Shown here piece after piece: positions 62,937-64,000 of a stretch of DNA of 64,000 bases. The stretch comes from Armatimonadota bacterium (GTDB lineage Bacteria > Armatimonadota > UBA5829 > DTJY01). The notes under the pieces are model-generated. The model made no database searches. It saw nothing but the letters and a program-made list of their open reading frames with translations, and was not told where the DNA came from. The position numbers were made by a program, and so were the translations under genes. Where the stretch lies: NCBI GenBank assembly GCA_023511795.1, contig JAIMAU010000003.1, forward strand, positions 248,001-312,000, given 5' to 3'. The number at the start of each line of letters is the position of its first letter. The stretch's first letter is position 1.

Positions 62937-63809
62937 ATGGCTGTAGCTTCAAATAAACGAATTGGCAACCCGAAAGTTCGCGCATGGAGAAATGCGAAGA
63001 TTGCGCTAACTTACGCAGTCTTAATTGGGCTGTCGTGCGTCTTTCTCATACCTTTCTTCTGGATGCTTTCAACCTCGCTTACCGAAGCTTCAAAGGTCAT
63101 CGTAAAAAATCGGTCGTGGATACCCAACCCTGTCGTCTGGAAAAACTACAAGGACGCACTGACGGTTCTGCCATTCCACTTATTCCTAAAAAATACGCTC
63201 ATCATCACCATCTCCTGCATAATCGGGCAAGTGCTAAGCGCATCCCTTGTTGCATTCGGCTTCTCGCGCATGAGGTTTCCAGGGCGCGATGCGATTTTTA
63301 TCCTTGTGCTTTCAACGATGATGCTTCCAGCTCAGGTTACGCAGATACCAACATTTATTTTATTTACGTATCTGCGGTGGATTGACACACTTAAGCCGCT
63401 CATTGTACCGGCATTCTTCGGCGGCGGCGCATTCTTTATCTTCCTGCTCAGGCAATTTTTCCTAACTATCCCAACAGAGCTGGAGGACGCCGCAAAAATT
63501 GACGGATGCAGTCCTTTCGGAGTCTACTGGAACGTAGCAATTCCACTCTCCAAGCCAGCGCTCGCAACAGTAGCGGTATTCAGCTTCATGAGCCACTGGA
63601 ACGACTTCATGGGGCCGCTGATTTACATCCAATCTATGGAGAATAAGACGCTCGCGCTCGGACTGGCATCATTCAAAACCCTTCATGGGACTGAGTACCA
63701 CCTGATGATGGCCGCTTCGGTAGCGGTCCTACTGCCGGTGCTGATAATATTCTTCTCGGCGCAGAAGTACTTCGTGAGGGGCATTGTGATGTCGGGGTTG
63801 AAGGGATAG
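62937..63809 (+). CDS. ABC sugar transporter permease (MalG/UgpE-like)
   Basis: A 290-residue permease with six membrane helices. The opening FLIPFFWMLSTSLTEASKVI and the EAA loop PTELEDAAKIDGCSPFGVYWNVAIPLSKPAL are typical of the MalG group. It forms a heterodimer with the preceding permease. No ATPase gene follows; the next gene is unrelated, so a shared MsmX/UgpC-like ATPase must be encoded elsewhere. Last gene of the operon. Confidence 0.92.
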   Translation: MAVASNKRIGNPKVRAWRNAKIALTYAVLIGLSCVFLIPFFWMLSTSLTEASKVIVKNRSWIPNPVVWKNYKDALTVLPFHLFLKNTLIITISCIIGQVLSASLVAFGFSRMRFPGRDAIFILVLSTMMLPAQVTQIPTFILFTYLRWIDTLKPLIVPAFFGGGAFFIFLLRQFFLTIPTELEDAAKIDGCSPFGVYWNVAIPLSKPALATVAVFSFMSHWNDFMGPLIYIQSMENKTLALGLASFKTLHGTEYHLMMAASVAVLLPVLIIFFSAQKYFVRGIVMSGLKG

Positions 63810-63822
63810 GTGGTGAGGCACT

Positions 63823-64000
63823 ATTAAGAAGCCCTGGGGTACAAGTTTAGCAATTATTCTTATGCTGACAGCCATTACCCTACCCGTCTATTGGCAGATG
63901 CTCAGCCACGACTTCATCAACTATGACGACGACAAATACGTTACCCGCAACGATTATCTGAGAACAGGCACGTGGCAGAGCATCCGCTGGGCACTTACTT
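63823..64000 (+). CDS. N-terminus of a membrane TPR/glycosyltransferase-like protein (3' end cut)
   Basis: The open frame runs off the window. Its sequence (KKPWGTSLAIILMLTAITLPVYWQMLSHDFINYDDDKYVT) has one membrane helix and the HDFINYDDDKYVTRNDYL pattern. This begins membrane proteins with TPR repeats and dolichyl-mannosyltransferase-like domains. GGTGAGG precedes an ATT codon at 63823 in good spacing, giving an initial M-K-K-P; the first ATG in frame is at 63862. Start uncertain. Confidence 0.6.
   Translation, partial: MKKPWGTSLAIILMLTAITLPVYWQMLSHDFINYDDDKYVTRNDYLRTGTWQSIRWALT

Overview
This window is a bacterial chromosome segment of moderate GC content. The left edge carries a cell-wall and division cluster in the order murB (cut), ddl, ftsQ, DUF881 gene, sbp, ftsA, ftsZ. 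The DUF881/sbp pair between ftsQ and ftsA is known from Gram-positive bacteria and some deep-branching phyla. The rest of the window is rich in Tat-exported sulfatases, carbohydrate-active enzymes, Gfo/Idh/MocA and PIG-L proteins. The combination suggests an Armatimonadota-like, saccharolytic organism. That assignment is inference and was not tested by phylogeny. Ferritin and rubrerythrin suggest it handles iron and peroxide, perhaps at low oxygen.

Layout. Positions 1-7951 (+) hold the dcw genes and a radical SAM gene. Positions 8125-8430 (+) encode a STAS protein. Positions 8523-13088 (-) hold a PD40 propeller, an MFS exporter and a six-hairpin-like glycosidase. Positions 13428-18792 (+) hold a ROK-like protein, a PIG-L deacetylase, MtnA, Apt and an AzgA-type purine permease, forming a likely methylthioadenosine/purine salvage block. 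Positions 18832-23592 (-) hold a Gfo/Idh oxidoreductase, a tail-fibre-like Tat protein coupled to a sulfatase, ferritin and rubrerythrin. Positions 23701-28923 (-) form an operon of GH29 fucosidase, a lyase-like protein and a DUF3604/PHP protein. Positions 29044-46602 (-) form a long polysaccharide-degradation array: a mutarotase-like protein, a sugar isomerase/epimerase, four consecutive sulfatases, a sialidase-like protein, a GH2 enzyme, a DUF4838 protein and another six-hairpin-like protein. Positions 46786-49562 (+) pair a GH4 enzyme with a non-pyrrolysine MttB-family methyltransferase. Positions 49704-53104 (-) hold a PHP protein, a PQQ-type propeller and a small zinc ribbon. A divergent LacI regulator (53259-54266, -) faces a + strand operon from 54511 to 63809. 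That operon encodes a DegT aminotransferase, a beta-helix protein, two amidohydrolase-family proteins (one apparently stripped of metal ligands), a GH50-type agarase-like enzyme and an ABC sugar importer without its ATPase. A cut membrane protein begins at the right edge.

How the genes may work together (inference). Exported sulfatases and glycosidases would strip sulfate, fucose and galactose-type sugars from a sulfated polysaccharide. The ABC importer would take up the oligosaccharides, and the isomerase, oxidoreductase, GH4 and amidohydrolase proteins would process the sugars in the cell. LacI probably controls the divergent operon. No SusC/SusD pair and no sulfatase-maturing enzyme lie in the window. 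I saw no tRNA, rRNA, CRISPR array or insertion sequence.
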